From Acidimicrobiaceae bacterium (GTDB lineage: Bacteria; Actinomycetota; Acidimicrobiia; Acidimicrobiales; UBA8190): a stretch of 64,000 bases of DNA. Position numbers and translations under genes: made by a program. The DNA lies in the NCBI GenBank assembly GCA_003151475.1, contig PLXQ01000059.1:1-64000 (forward strand). Direction: 5' to 3'. The notes below the pieces were generated by a model. The model saw only the letters and a list, made by a program, of their open reading frames with translations, had not been told where the DNA came from and searched no databases. Position 1 is the stretch's first letter. Every line of letters begins with the position of its first letter. Positions 7,979 to 16,226 of the stretch are shown one piece after another.

Positions 7979-9007
7979 ATGCGGATCGCCCTCATCGCCC
8001 CACCGTGGACACCGATCCCACCTCCGCTCTACGGGGGGATCGAGCTGGTGGTCGACCAGATGGCGCGGGGCCTCGTGGCCGCGGGCCACGACGTCACCTT
8101 GTTCACCACGGGCGACTCCACCTGCCCGGTACCGAAGAAATGGGCCCTCGAGCACGCCGAGGGGATGCGCATCGGCATGGCCGTGCCCGAGTTGCGCCAC
8201 GTGATCCATGCCTATGGCGCCGTGGCCGACCATGACGTGGTCCACGACCACACCGTGATGGGTCCCTTCTACTCCGAACGCTTCCCCGACCTCCCGGTGG
8301 TCACCACCATCCATGGACCGTTCAACGACGAGCTCACCGACCTCTACTCGGCCCTCGGCCCCCGCGTCCCCATCATCGCCATCTCCCACGCCCAGCACCG
8401 TGCCGCGCCGGACGTCCCTATTGCCCGGGTCATCCATCACGGTCTCGACGCGTCGGCCTTCCCCTTCGGTGACGGCGGGGGCGACGCCGACGGCGAGTAT
8501 GTCGTCTTCCTGGGCCGCATGTCGGCCGACAAAGGAGCGCACCGGGCCATCGACATCGCCCGCGCCGCCGGTTTCCGGGTGCTGCTGGCGGCCAAGATGC
8601 GCGAACCGTGGGAGCGCGCTTACTTCGAACGGCAGGTGGAGCCGCTCCTCGGGCCCGACGCCGTCTATCTGGGCGAGGTGCCCCACGAGCGCAAGGTCGA
8701 GCTGTTGGCCAACGCCCGGGCCATGGTCTTCCCCATCCGCTGGAACGAGCCGTTCGGAATGGTCATGCTCGAAGCGATGGCCTGCGGGACTCCGGTCCTC
8801 GCCTTTCGCGAGGGGGCAGCGCCCGAGGTGGTGGACGACGGGACCACAGGATTCCTGTGCGACGACGACGACGCCATGGTCGAGGCCCTGGGGCGCATCG
8901 ACGACCTGCGCCGGGAAGACTGCCGCGCCGCCGTCGAGGGCTACTTCTCGACCGAGCGCATGGTGGCCGAACACGTGGAGCTCTACGAGGAGCTGGCCAA
9001 GACCTGA
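7979..9007 (+). CDS. GT4-family glycosyltransferase
   Basis: The 342-residue protein has a GT-B fold of family GT4. The N-terminal Rossmann half carries MRIALIAPPW and the glycine-rich loop PPPLYGGIE. The C-terminal donor-binding half carries VVFLGRMSADKGAH and the E-x7-E pair E257/E265 (EPFGMVMLEAM). It would transfer a sugar from an NDP-sugar; donor and acceptor are unknown. The frame is open further upstream, but the family N-terminus begins exactly at ATG 7979, which is the start I chose; the only upstream signal is a weak GGGTGG. It is cytosolic and stands alone. Confidence 0.88.
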   Translation: MRIALIAPPWTPIPPPLYGGIELVVDQMARGLVAAGHDVTLFTTGDSTCPVPKKWALEHAEGMRIGMAVPELRHVIHAYGAVADHDVVHDHTVMGPFYSERFPDLPVVTTIHGPFNDELTDLYSALGPRVPIIAISHAQHRAAPDVPIARVIHHGLDASAFPFGDGGGDADGEYVVFLGRMSADKGAHRAIDIARAAGFRVLLAAKMREPWERAYFERQVEPLLGPDAVYLGEVPHERKVELLANARAMVFPIRWNEPFGMVMLEAMACGTPVLAFREGAAPEVVDDGTTGFLCDDDDAMVEALGRIDDLRREDCRAAVEGYFSTERMVAEHVELYEELAKT

Positions 9008-9039
9008 GGACGGCATCGGACCCTGCCGACCGGGTCCCG

Positions 9040-9090
9040 GCGCCCGGGTGATGGCGCCCGGGTGATGGCGCCCGGATGATGGCGCCCGGA
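9040..9090. repeat. 14-bp tandem repeat, 3.6 copies
   Basis: GCGCCCGGGTGATG occurs at 9040-9053 and 9054-9067, GCGCCCGGATGATG at 9068-9081, and a partial copy follows. It begins 32 bp after the glycosyltransferase stop. The period is not a multiple of three and no gene covers it. Confidence 0.9.
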
Positions 9091-9170
9091 GTCACCGCCA
9101 ACCGGCGCGACGACCACCCGGGAGCGGCCCCCAACGGGCTGGGAGGAGCAGATGCTCGAAGGACCAGATG

Positions 9171-9383
9171 TCAGTCGCGTTTGCGGGTGAAGAGGCGATA
9201 GAGGCGAATGGCCGCCACCACGACGACCACCAGGATCGCCACCTTGAAGGCGAACAGGAAGAGCCCGGCGGCGATGCGTAGCGCCCAGAGCAGAATGAAG
9301 ATCCCGCCGACCACGGCGACGGCCACGATCACGGTGTCGACCAGACCGATCCCGGACCCGCTCTTCTTCTCCACTGCGCTCAT
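9171..9383 (-). CDS. Small two-helix membrane protein
   Basis: The 70-residue product starts at the ATG read from 9383, preceded by a strong GGAGG five bases upstream. A short hydrophilic N-terminus (MSAVEKKSGSG) is followed by two hydrophobic segments, about residues 15-35 and 38-60, and a basic tail (RLYRLFTRKRD) that should remain in the cytoplasm. No domain family is recognised. It is divergent from glnD, with 92 bp between the two start codons, so the two probably share a promoter region. Confidence 0.7.
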   Translation of the reverse strand: MSAVEKKSGSGIGLVDTVIVAVAVVGGIFILLWALRIAAGLFLFAFKVAILVVVVVAAIRLYRLFTRKRD

Positions 9384-9475
9384 CGTTTCCTCCGTGCCGA
9401 TCCGACGGTGACGAGCACCATCACCGGCAAAAACCAGGTTACGCCTGGTCAGGCTGCCCGAGTACGCGGGCACCG

Positions 9476-11902
9476 GTGATACCGTCGCCCGTGTCTCTCC
9501 GCGCCGTGCGCCAAGAGCTTCTGGAGCGAACCGATCTCCACGGCGACGATTTCTGCCACGCCTTGTCCGACGCCACCGACACCTGGCTGGCGGGGCTCCT
9601 GCACCATGCGACGGGAGGCGACACCCACGGGATCGGGTTGGTGGCCGTGGGCGGTTACGGCCGGGGCGAGCTCGCCCCCGGCAGTGACCTCGACGTCGTG
9701 CTCGTCTACGAACGGCGGAGGGACATCGGAGCCATCGCCGACGCCGTCTGGTACCCGGTCTGGGACGAGGGGGTCCGCCTCGACCACTCCGTGCGGCGGC
9801 CGGGCGAAGTCCTCGAAGTGGCCGCCGAGGACCTGCGGGCCCAACTGGGCTGGCTCGACGGCCGGCTGGTGGACGGCGACGCCGAGGTCGTGACGCCCCT
9901 GCTCGGGCGCACCCTCGGTCTGTGGCGCTCCCGGGCCGGGTTCTGGCTGCCCGTCTTGGCCGAGCAGGTCGACGAAAGGCACCGCTCCCACGGCGACGTC
10001 GCCTTCCTCCTCGAACCCGATCTGAAGGAGTCGCACGGAGGGCTGCGCGACATCCATGTCGTCACCGCCGCCGCCCGGGCCGTTCCCGTCCTGGCCGAGG
10101 AGGTCGACCTCTCGAGCCTCGACGGACCGCGCGCCACACTCACCGCCGCACGGGTCGAGCTGCACCGGACGACGGGCCGAGCCACCGACCGGTTGCTGCT
10201 GCAGGAACAGGATCAGGTGGCCGCCGCCCTCGGCCTCGACGCCGACTCTCTCATGGCCGCCATCGCCGAAGCGGGGCGCACCGTGGCTTGGATCGCCGAC
10301 GACGTGTGGCGGCGGCGCTCGCTGTGGGACAACGCCCGTGGCGGACGCAAACGCTGGCGCGTGGGGCGGCGGCCGAACACCGACGGCTCCGCCCCCGGCC
10401 CCGGTCCCGGCTCTTCGGGCAGCGAAGCGCGACAGGTGGAGCCCGGGGTGGCGCTCACCGGTGGGGGCGACACTCCCGGGAACATCGAGATGGTGGTGCT
10501 CGGCGCCGGCGCCGACGTGGCCGGGGACCCCGGTCTGCCCCTTCGGATCGCCGCCGTGGCCGCCGAACGCGATCTCCCCATCGCCCGGACCACCCTCGAC
10601 GTCCTCGCCGCCGGATCTCCGGCTCCCCCCTCTCCATGGCCCGACGAGGTCCGCCAGGCGCTCGTGCGGACCCTTGCTGCCGGGGTCCCGGCCATCAGCG
10701 CCATCGAGGCCCTCGACCAGCGGGGACTGCTCACCCGGTTGATCCCCGAATGGGCGGCGGTGCGCAACAAGCCGCAACGCAATTCGTTTCACCGCTTCAC
10801 CGTCGACCGCCATCTGCTCGAAGCGGCGGCCGAGGCCGCCCCCCTGGCCGTGTCCGTGAGTCGGCCCGATCTGCTCCTCGTGGGCGCGCTGCTGCACGAC
10901 ATCGGGAAGGGTTTCCCCGGGGACCACACCGACGTCGGCGTGGTGATCGTCGGCGAGATGGGCCGGCGCTTCGGTTTCACCGACGACGACACCGACATTC
11001 TGGTGAGCCTCGTGCGCAATCATCTCCTTCTTTCCGAGCTCGCCACCCGGCGCGACCTCGACGACCCGGCCACGGTCGACGCCGTGGTGAGCGCCGTCGG
11101 TGATCGGACCCGGCTGGAGCTGCTGGCCGGCCTGACCGAAGCCGACAGCCGGGCCACCGGACCAGCGGCATGGGGATCGTGGAAGGCCGGTCTGGTGGCC
11201 GAGCTGGTGCGGCGCACCGAGGCGCGCCTGGCCGGGGCCGAGACCCCGGTGCGCTCCTCGCTCGTCACCGACCGCCACCGGGGCTTCATGGACCAGGTGC
11301 AGAAGCTCGGTGGTCGGTCCATCGTGACGGCGAACGGACCCGACGTCACCGTGGTGGCCAAGGACCGTCCCGGTCTCCTGGCCACCGTCACCGGCGTCTT
11401 CTCCCTCCACGGTCTCGACGTCCGGTCAGCCGATCTGACCGTGGAAGGCGATTTCGCCGTGGAGCTCTTCGTGGTGGAGCCGTCCCGGCGCCGGTGGCCC
11501 GACTGGAAGCTCGTGGCCGACGAGATCGACGCGACGCTGCGCGGCACGCTGCCTCTCGAGAAGCGTCTGGCCGAACAGGCCCGGGCCTATGCCGTCGATC
11601 AGCGAGCGACGTCGCCGCGTCCCATTCCCACCGAGGTGAGGACGGTGGACGCCGCCTCGGCCACCTCCACCGTGATCGAGATCCGTGCCGCTGACTCGGT
11701 GGGTCTGCTCTACCGCGTCACCTCGGCGCTGTTCGCCCTCGAGCTCGACGTGGTGGCCGCCCGGGTCTCCACCTTCGGTCACGAGGTGGTCGACGCCTTC
11801 TACGTCCATGACCGCGCCGGCGCAACCAAGGTCACAGACCCCGAGCGGATCAGACGCATCGAGGACGAGGCGCGCCGTGCCGTCATGGCCGTGCCGACAT
11901 GA
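9476..11902 (+). CDS. glnD: [Protein-PII] uridylyltransferase/uridylyl-removing enzyme GlnD
   Basis: The architecture is that of GlnD in order: a nucleotidyltransferase domain with GGYGRGEL (59-66) and the SDLD metal site (70-73), a GlnD linker region (LKESHGGLRDIH), an HD phosphohydrolase domain with LLHDIGKG near 474, and two C-terminal ACT domains near 623 and 732 (DRPGLLATVTGVF, DSVGLLYRVTSALF). At 808 residues it is full length. It senses glutamine and modifies PII; in actinobacteria the modification is often adenylylation. No glnK or amtB lies beside it. The GTG at 9476 is a permissive start; GTG 9491 is possible. A type II glutamine synthetase is encoded 33 kb away. Confidence 0.92.
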   Translation: MIPSPVSLRAVRQELLERTDLHGDDFCHALSDATDTWLAGLLHHATGGDTHGIGLVAVGGYGRGELAPGSDLDVVLVYERRRDIGAIADAVWYPVWDEGVRLDHSVRRPGEVLEVAAEDLRAQLGWLDGRLVDGDAEVVTPLLGRTLGLWRSRAGFWLPVLAEQVDERHRSHGDVAFLLEPDLKESHGGLRDIHVVTAAARAVPVLAEEVDLSSLDGPRATLTAARVELHRTTGRATDRLLLQEQDQVAAALGLDADSLMAAIAEAGRTVAWIADDVWRRRSLWDNARGGRKRWRVGRRPNTDGSAPGPGPGSSGSEARQVEPGVALTGGGDTPGNIEMVVLGAGADVAGDPGLPLRIAAVAAERDLPIARTTLDVLAAGSPAPPSPWPDEVRQALVRTLAAGVPAISAIEALDQRGLLTRLIPEWAAVRNKPQRNSFHRFTVDRHLLEAAAEAAPLAVSVSRPDLLLVGALLHDIGKGFPGDHTDVGVVIVGEMGRRFGFTDDDTDILVSLVRNHLLLSELATRRDLDDPATVDAVVSAVGDRTRLELLAGLTEADSRATGPAAWGSWKAGLVAELVRRTEARLAGAETPVRSSLVTDRHRGFMDQVQKLGGRSIVTANGPDVTVVAKDRPGLLATVTGVFSLHGLDVRSADLTVEGDFAVELFVVEPSRRRWPDWKLVADEIDATLRGTLPLEKRLAEQARAYAVDQRATSPRPIPTEVRTVDAASATSTVIEIRAADSVGLLYRVTSALFALELDVVAARVSTFGHEVVDAFYVHDRAGATKVTDPERIRRIEDEARRAVMAVPT

Positions 11903-12047
11903 CAGTGACGTCAGAGAGGGCCCAGCCGACATACCGAGCCCAGCCGTCGTAACAGGCACAGCCGTCGTCGCAGGCACGGCCGCCAGGCACGGCCGGCCAC
12001 GCTGTTCTGCCTGCGAATTTCTTCACGAATTTCTTCCCGAATTTCAT
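11883..12047 (-). CDS. Speculative repeat-built 54-residue ORF antisense to the glnD end
   Basis: The minus strand has an ATG at 12047 and an open frame to 11883, overlapping the glnD 3' end by 20 bp. The first part is a four-residue repeat, MKFG-KKFV-KKFA, from three 12-bp units. The second is a six-residue repeat, CDDGCA-CYDGWA-RYVGWA, from three 18-bp units. Both periods are multiples of three and stay in the same frame. The N-terminus looks like a cationic amphipathic helix and the rest is rich in Cys, Trp and Gly. No good ribosome binding site is seen, and similar non-coding repeats occur elsewhere in the window, so this may be chance. Confidence 0.22.
   Translation of the reverse strand: MKFGKKFVKKFAGRTAWPAVPGGRACDDGCACYDGWARYVGWALSDVTVMSARP
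11919..11972. repeat. 18-bp degenerate tandem repeat, three copies
   Basis: Units at 11919-11936, 11937-11954 and 11955-11972 share the core cAGCCGtCgtaaca with substitutions. They begin 16 bp after the glnD stop. A further shorter CAGGCACGGCCG-type duplication follows to about 12000. Confidence 0.7.
12012..12047. repeat. 12-bp tandem repeat, three copies
   Basis: CGAATTTCTTC-type units repeat at a 12-bp period (12012-12023, 12024-12035, 12036-12047), the last diverging to CGAATTTCATG. They lie between glnD and the L,D-transpeptidase gene and are markedly AT-richer than their surroundings. Confidence 0.85.
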
Positions 12048-12058
12048 GCCGGGGTGAC

Positions 12059-12086
12059 CTGACCGGTCACAGGGCGCTGGTACCAT
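12059..12086 (+). promoter_or_regulatory. Candidate promoter with palindrome upstream of the L,D-transpeptidase gene
   Basis: CTGACC at 12059-12064 and TACCAT at 12081-12086 are 16 bp apart, a plausible -35/-10 pair. A perfect 10-bp palindrome, TGACCGGTCA (12060-12069), overlaps the -35 element and could be an operator. The assignment rests on sequence only. Confidence 0.3.
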
Positions 12087-12112
12087 CCAGGCTGAGGAGA
12101 TTGGTCGATCAC

Positions 12113-13264
12113 ATGCCGGACGTACCTCAACATCGCAGGCGCGACTCCCGGCACACCGGGATCATCGTGTCCATCGTCGTCGCCGCCGTTCTCCTCGTCG
12201 GCGTCTCCACCGCTCTCGTGGTGTCGAGGGTCGGGACGACGAAGGCCAGCGCCACCACGGCGGCCAAGAGCAACTCGCATCGACCCCTGAGCGTGATGTT
12301 GACCAACCCGGCGCCGGCGGCGGCGGCCGTGGCGCTCGACGCGCCGATCAGCATTCACTTCACGGTGGCGCTGGCGGACGACAGTCCTCCGCCCACTCTG
12401 GTGCCCTTGGTCCCCGGAACGTGGGTCCAGAGCCGGCCCGGCACCCTCGCCTTCGACGCCACCGGCACCCTCGCACCCGGTGTGACCGAGACCCTCACCG
12501 TTCCCGGGGGGCCGACGGGCATCGAAGGGGCCCAGGGTCAGCGGCTCAGCCAGTCGCTTCATGTCATGTTCACCACCGCCGCCATGTCGACGCTGCGCGT
12601 ACAGCAGCTCCTGGCTCAGCTCGGCTTCCTGCCCGTCTCCTTCACCCCCGCCGGCACGACGGCGGTACCACCGAACGAGATCGGCGTGGCGCAGCTCGGG
12701 ACGTTCTCGTGGCGCTGGAGCACGCTGCCCGGCTCCTTCATGGCGCTGTGGTCACCGGGTGAGAACAACATCGTCACCCAGGGCGCCATCATGTCGTTCG
12801 AGAGTCAGCACAACATGACCACCGACGGGTTGGCCGGACCGAAGGTGTGGGACTCGCTCATCCTGGCCGCGGCGGCCGGGCAGCTGGACACGAGCGGCCA
12901 CTACGACTTCGTCGAGGTGTCGACATCGGTGCCCGAGCACGCCGACGTCTGGCGTGACGGACAGCTCGTCTACAGCACCCTGGCCAACACCGGTATCGAG
13001 GCGGCGCCGACGGAGAAGGGCACCTGGCCCGTCTACGCCCGCTACACCTCGACGACGATGAGCGGGACCAACCCCGACGGATCGAAGTACAACGACCCCG
13101 GTATCCCCTGGGTGAGCTACTTCCACGGCGGCGACGCCCTGCACGGCTTCATCCGCTCCTCCTACGGTCAGCCCCAGAGCCTGGGCTGTGTGGAGCTGCC
13201 GCCGGCCCACGCCGAGGTGGTCTTCCCCTACACCCCGATCGGCACGCTCGTCACCGTCGCCTGA
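12113..13264 (+). CDS. Membrane-anchored L,D-transpeptidase (YkuD domain)
   Basis: The 383-residue protein begins with a basic N-terminus and one signal-anchor helix (about residues 14-38). A beta-sandwich, Ig-like region of the type found before actinobacterial L,D-transpeptidases follows, then a peptidoglycan-binding-like segment (QQLLAQLGFLPVSFTP, ESQHNMTTDGLAGPKVW). The C-terminal YkuD catalytic domain has H344 in LHGFIRSS and the nucleophile C359 in SLGCVELP. It should make 3-3 cross-links in peptidoglycan on the outer face of the membrane. ATG 12113 is preferred because GAGGAG lies 13 bases upstream; a TTG at 12101 is too close to that site. The stop codon lies inside a 26-bp tandem repeat. 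Confidence 0.87.
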   Translation: MPDVPQHRRRDSRHTGIIVSIVVAAVLLVGVSTALVVSRVGTTKASATTAAKSNSHRPLSVMLTNPAPAAAAVALDAPISIHFTVALADDSPPPTLVPLVPGTWVQSRPGTLAFDATGTLAPGVTETLTVPGGPTGIEGAQGQRLSQSLHVMFTTAAMSTLRVQQLLAQLGFLPVSFTPAGTTAVPPNEIGVAQLGTFSWRWSTLPGSFMALWSPGENNIVTQGAIMSFESQHNMTTDGLAGPKVWDSLILAAAAGQLDTSGHYDFVEVSTSVPEHADVWRDGQLVYSTLANTGIEAAPTEKGTWPVYARYTSTTMSGTNPDGSKYNDPGIPWVSYFHGGDALHGFIRSSYGQPQSLGCVELPPAHAEVVFPYTPIGTLVTVA

Positions 13265-13329
13265 CCGGCGCCCCGCTCACCGTCGCCTGACCGGCGCCCT
13301 GCTCACCGTCGCCTGACCGACGCCCTCTT
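13252..13329. repeat. 26-bp tandem repeat spanning a stop codon, three copies
   Basis: CACCGTCGCCTGACCGGCGC plus six more bases repeats at 13252-13277, 13278-13303 and 13304-13329 with few differences. The first copy includes the last codons and TGA of the L,D-transpeptidase, so the gene end has been duplicated twice downstream. It fills nearly the whole gap to convergent marC. Confidence 0.95.
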
Positions 13330-13345
13330 CACAGACAGAAGCCCG

Positions 13346-13948
13346 TCACACCCCGTGGATGGCCCAGAACTGGGCTCCGGTGGCGATGAGCTGGACGGCG
13401 ATGGCGGCCAACAACAGACCCACGATGCGCGAGGTCAATTCGATCCCGTTGTCGCGCAGCAGGCGGCTCAAGAGGCCCGAGAAGCGCAGGACCAGATAGA
13501 GAAGGAGAAGGACGCCGGCCAGGGCGCCGAGGACGGTAAAGACCTGGCCCACGCCGTGGGCGCGGCGGACGTAGACCATGGTGGCGGCGATGGCCCCCGG
13601 TCCGGCCAGAAGGGGCGTGCCCAGGGGGACGAAGGCGACATTGGCCGAGCCCGGCAGGCGGCCCTGACCGGGTGCCGGCGGGTGGAGCAGTTCCAAGGCG
13701 GCGGCCCCGAGGATGAGGCCGCCGGCCACCTCCAACGCGGCCACCGAGATGCCGAGGAGGTGGAGAACCTCCTGGCCGAAGAGGGCGAAGCTGTAGACCA
13801 CGGAAGCGGCCACGGCGGCGGCCTGGAGGGCGGCCCGGTGTTGCTGGGCGGGCTTCTGGTCACGGGTGAGAGAGAGAAAGACGGGGACGTTTCCCACCGG
13901 GTCCATGACCACCAGGATGGTCACGAAGGCCGAGGCGAAGAGCTTCAT
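13346..13948 (-). CDS. MarC-family integral membrane protein
   Basis: At 200 residues with six hydrophobic segments, this matches the MarC family. Motifs include FVTILVVMDPVGNVPVF near the N-terminus, VPLGTPLLAGPGAIA in the middle and a C-terminal IELTSRIVGLLLAAIAVQ. The function of MarC proteins is uncertain; the older link with multiple antibiotic resistance has not held up. Its ATG overlaps the stop of the upstream enoyl-CoA hydratase (ATGA), so the two are probably translationally coupled. Confidence 0.9.
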   Translation of the reverse strand: MKLFASAFVTILVVMDPVGNVPVFLSLTRDQKPAQQHRAALQAAAVAASVVYSFALFGQEVLHLLGISVAALEVAGGLILGAAALELLHPPAPGQGRLPGSANVAFVPLGTPLLAGPGAIAATMVYVRRAHGVGQVFTVLGALAGVLLLLYLVLRFSGLLSRLLRDNGIELTSRIVGLLLAAIAVQLIATGAQFWAIHGV

Positions 13949-14781
13949 CGCGTGGGTGCGGGCGGGGCCGAGGGAAACAGCGGTGGGCGTCGCTCGCGCA
14001 CGGCGGCCAGGCCCTCGCGGGCGTCGGGGCCGAGGAAGCCGAGCATCTCGAGGGCGACCGATTCACCGAAGGCGGGGAGGGCCTGGACGAGCCACTGGTT
14101 CATGACCCGCTTGGTCCACTGCACGGCGGTGGCGCTGCCCGCGGCCAGCCGGCCGGCGATCTCGAGCGCTTCGGGCAGGACCTGATCGTCGTCCACGCAG
14201 CGGGTGACGAGGCCGATCCGCTCGGCCTCGGCGCCGTCGACGAAGTCTGCCGTCATTAGGTAGTACTTGGCCTTGGCCATGCCGCAGAGCAGGGGCCAGA
14301 CGAGCGCAGCGTGGTCGCCGGCGGCCACCCCCAACCGCGCGTGTCCGTCGGAGATCCGCGCCGTTCGTCCCATGATGCTCACGTCGGCCAGGAGCGCCAC
14401 GGCCAGACCGGCCCCCACGGCCACGCCGTTGATGGCCGAGATGATCGGTTTCTCCGCCGCCAGCATCTTCTCGACCACGGCCCGGGCGTCGCGCCACTGG
14501 GCCAGAAGCGCCCCGTAGTCGTCCATCATCTCCTCGATCATCTCGAGGTCCCCGCCGGCGCTGAAGGCGCGGCCCGCCCCCGTGACGACCGCCACCCGGG
14601 CGTCGTCGTCGGCGTCGATGACGGCCCAGAGCGCCCCCATCTCGTGATGCATCCGGACGTTGGCCGCGTTGAGGACGTCGGGCCGGTTCAAGGTGACGAG
14701 GACGACGCCGCCCGGCCGGTGCTCGAAGGAGAGATGCTCGAAGTCCCCGTAGTCCCCTATCGACCCCGCACCCTGTGCCAT
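13945..14781 (-). CDS. Enoyl-CoA hydratase/isomerase family protein
   Basis: The protein is 278 residues from the ATG read at 14781 ([12 protein letters not shown]). It has the crotonase fold: [14 protein letters not shown] for the first oxyanion-hole region, [17 protein letters not shown] for the second, and the [19 protein letters not shown] helices. The usual catalytic glutamate is not obvious, so hydratase, isomerase or another crotonase activity is possible. A further upstream start at 14817 would overlap the opposite-strand fragment and lacks support. It forms an operon with marC. Confidence 0.85.
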   Translation of the reverse strand: MAQGAGSIGDYGDFEHLSFEHRPGGVVLVTLNRPDVLNAANVRMHHEMGALWAVIDADDDARVAVVTGAGRAFSAGGDLEMIEEMMDDYGALLAQWRDARAVVEKMLAAEKPIISAINGVAVGAGLAVALLADVSIMGRTARISDGHARLGVAAGDHAALVWPLLCGMAKAKYYLMTADFVDGAEAERIGLVTRCVDDDQVLPEALEIAGRLAAGSATAVQWTKRVMNQWLVQALPAFGESVALEMLGFLGPDAREGLAAVRERRPPLFPSAPPAPTR

Positions 14782-14805
14782 CGGCCCCACCCTACGATGT
14801 GGCCT

Positions 14806-15153
14806 ATGTCCAGGCATTCGGTGCGCGCCGCCGCGGACCGGGCCCCGGAGATGCCCGAGATCGAGGTGTCGATCGAGTCCTACGCCGCGCTGGGGCGCTC
14901 ACTGGCCACGGAGCTGCCCCGGCTCACCCGCTCGCTTCCTGAGATCGATGTGCCCCTGGGTTTCGTGGCCGGCGCGGCGAGCCCCGTCCCTGCGGACCAG
15001 GCCACGGCGGCCGCCGTCGCCGGAGCTTGGTTGGAGGTCATCGAGGACGCCGGTCATTTCCCCTGGTTGGAAACGCCCGGACGGGTCCGAGCCGCACTCG
15101 ACCGGTTGGTGGGCGGGTCGGGGGCGTCAGAGGCGGGCGACGGCGACCACTAA
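14806..15153 (+). pseudogene. C-terminal fragment of an alpha/beta-hydrolase
   Basis: The 115-residue frame from ATG 14806 (or 14797) ends in WLEVIEDAGHFPWLETPGR, the catalytic-His strand and last helix of alpha/beta-hydrolases. VPLGFVAGAASPVPADQ just before it fits the strand that normally carries the acid. The lid, the nucleophile elbow (GxSxG) and most of the core are missing, and upstream is the divergent crotonase gene. It is therefore a truncated remnant or a cut-down domain without catalytic capacity. It lies just ahead of the ABC ATPase on the same strand. Confidence 0.6.
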
Positions 15154-15164
15154 CGTCGGCGGCC

Positions 15165-16226
15165 GTGGAAGCCCCGGCCATCGTCACCGAGGACATCGGC
15201 CGGCTCTTCGATGACTACTGGGCCGTCGACGGCGTCGACCTCTCCATTGCCCCGGGCGAGATCTACGGGTTCTTGGGCCCGAACGGGGCCGGGAAATCAA
15301 CACTCGTCCGGATGCTCTGCACGTTGCTCCGGCCCTCGAGGGGAAAGGGCTTCGTGGCCGGCCACGACGTGGCCCGCCAACCCGAGCTCGTCCGGTTGCA
15401 GATCGGGGTGGCTCTGCAAGACGCCGCCCTCGACGACAGGCAGACCGGTCGGGAACTGCTCGACCTGCAGGCCCGGCTCTACGGGCTGCGCCGTGACGAA
15501 CGACTGGCCCGGGTGGCCCAGGTGCTCACCCTGGTCGACATCGGATCGGCCATCGACCGGCAGATCCACACCTACTCGGGCGGGATGAAGCGCCGTCTCG
15601 ACCTCGCCGCGGCGCTGATCCACGACCCCCAGATCCTCTTCTTAGACGAACCGACGACGGGTCTCGACCCCGAAAGCCGCGCCGCGGTGTGGACCGAGGT
15701 CCGGGCGTTGCAGCGCGAGCGCGGCACCACCATCTTCCTCACCACCCAGTACCTGGAGGAGGCGGACGAGCTGGCCGACAGGGTAGGGATCATCTCGCGC
15801 GGCCACCTGGTGGCCGAAGGCAGCCCCGATGCGCTCAAGAAGACGGTGGGCACCGACGTGATCGTGGCCCGGGTGAGCGAGATGCCGGCCGAGGCCGTGA
15901 CGGCGCTGCGGGCCGTGCCGGGCGTGGAAGAGGTGGTCTGCCGGGGCGACGAGCTGATGATCCACGCCGGCGACGGCGCCGGGGCCATGAGCCCGGTGGC
16001 CCTGGCCCTGCACGCGTCGGGGACACGGGTGTTGAGCCTGACCCTGCGCACCCCCACCTTGGACGACGTCTTTCTGCAACTGACCGGAGCCCATCTCGAA
16101 GCCGACGAGGCCACCACCGATGCCATGGCCGAGACCGAGGCCGCCGAGACCGAGGCGGCGGAGACCGACGCCGCTGACAGCGCGGCGGCGGGCGTGAGCC
16201 CAGGATCTCCCGGAGGCCCGCCGTGA
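15165..16226 (+). CDS. ABC transporter ATP-binding protein (DrrA-type)
   Basis: This 353-residue ATPase starts at GTG 15165. It has Walker A GPNGAGKST (38-46), the signature YSGGMKRR near 137 and Walker B ILFLDEPTTGLD near 159. The family-typical C-terminal domain (SEMPAEAVTALRAVPGVEEVV, then LDDVFLQLTG) follows. This is the DrrA/NodI-like group that powers ABC-2 exporters of drugs or lipids. The last 25 residues form an AETEA repeat from three 15-bp DNA units (16131-16175). Its stop overlaps the permease start (GTGA). Confidence 0.9.
   Translation: MEAPAIVTEDIGRLFDDYWAVDGVDLSIAPGEIYGFLGPNGAGKSTLVRMLCTLLRPSRGKGFVAGHDVARQPELVRLQIGVALQDAALDDRQTGRELLDLQARLYGLRRDERLARVAQVLTLVDIGSAIDRQIHTYSGGMKRRLDLAAALIHDPQILFLDEPTTGLDPESRAAVWTEVRALQRERGTTIFLTTQYLEEADELADRVGIISRGHLVAEGSPDALKKTVGTDVIVARVSEMPAEAVTALRAVPGVEEVVCRGDELMIHAGDGAGAMSPVALALHASGTRVLSLTLRTPTLDDVFLQLTGAHLEADEATTDAMAETEAAETEAAETDAADSAAAGVSPGSPGGPP
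16131..16190 (+). repeat. 15-bp in-frame tandem repeat at the ATPase C-terminus
   Basis: GAGACCGAGGCCGCC recurs at 16131, 16146 and 16161, with a degenerate fourth copy. It encodes ETEAA units, an acidic tail immediately before the stop codon. Confidence 0.85.

Noticed and set aside
7736-9016. A long 426-codon minus-strand frame opposite the glycosyltransferase
   Set aside because: It is the antisense shadow of a real GT4 gene and continues through tRNA-Cys; its composition (GDGGDHD-rich) is typical of antisense frames in high-GC DNA.
9040-9090. CRISPR array
   Set aside because: The repeats are 14 bp and directly adjacent without spacers; the same holds for the arrays at 13252, 18061, 22163, 35835 and 38658.
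9449-11410. A 653-codon minus-strand frame opposite glnD
   Set aside because: glnD shows all its domain motifs on the plus strand; the antisense frame has no recognisable motif.
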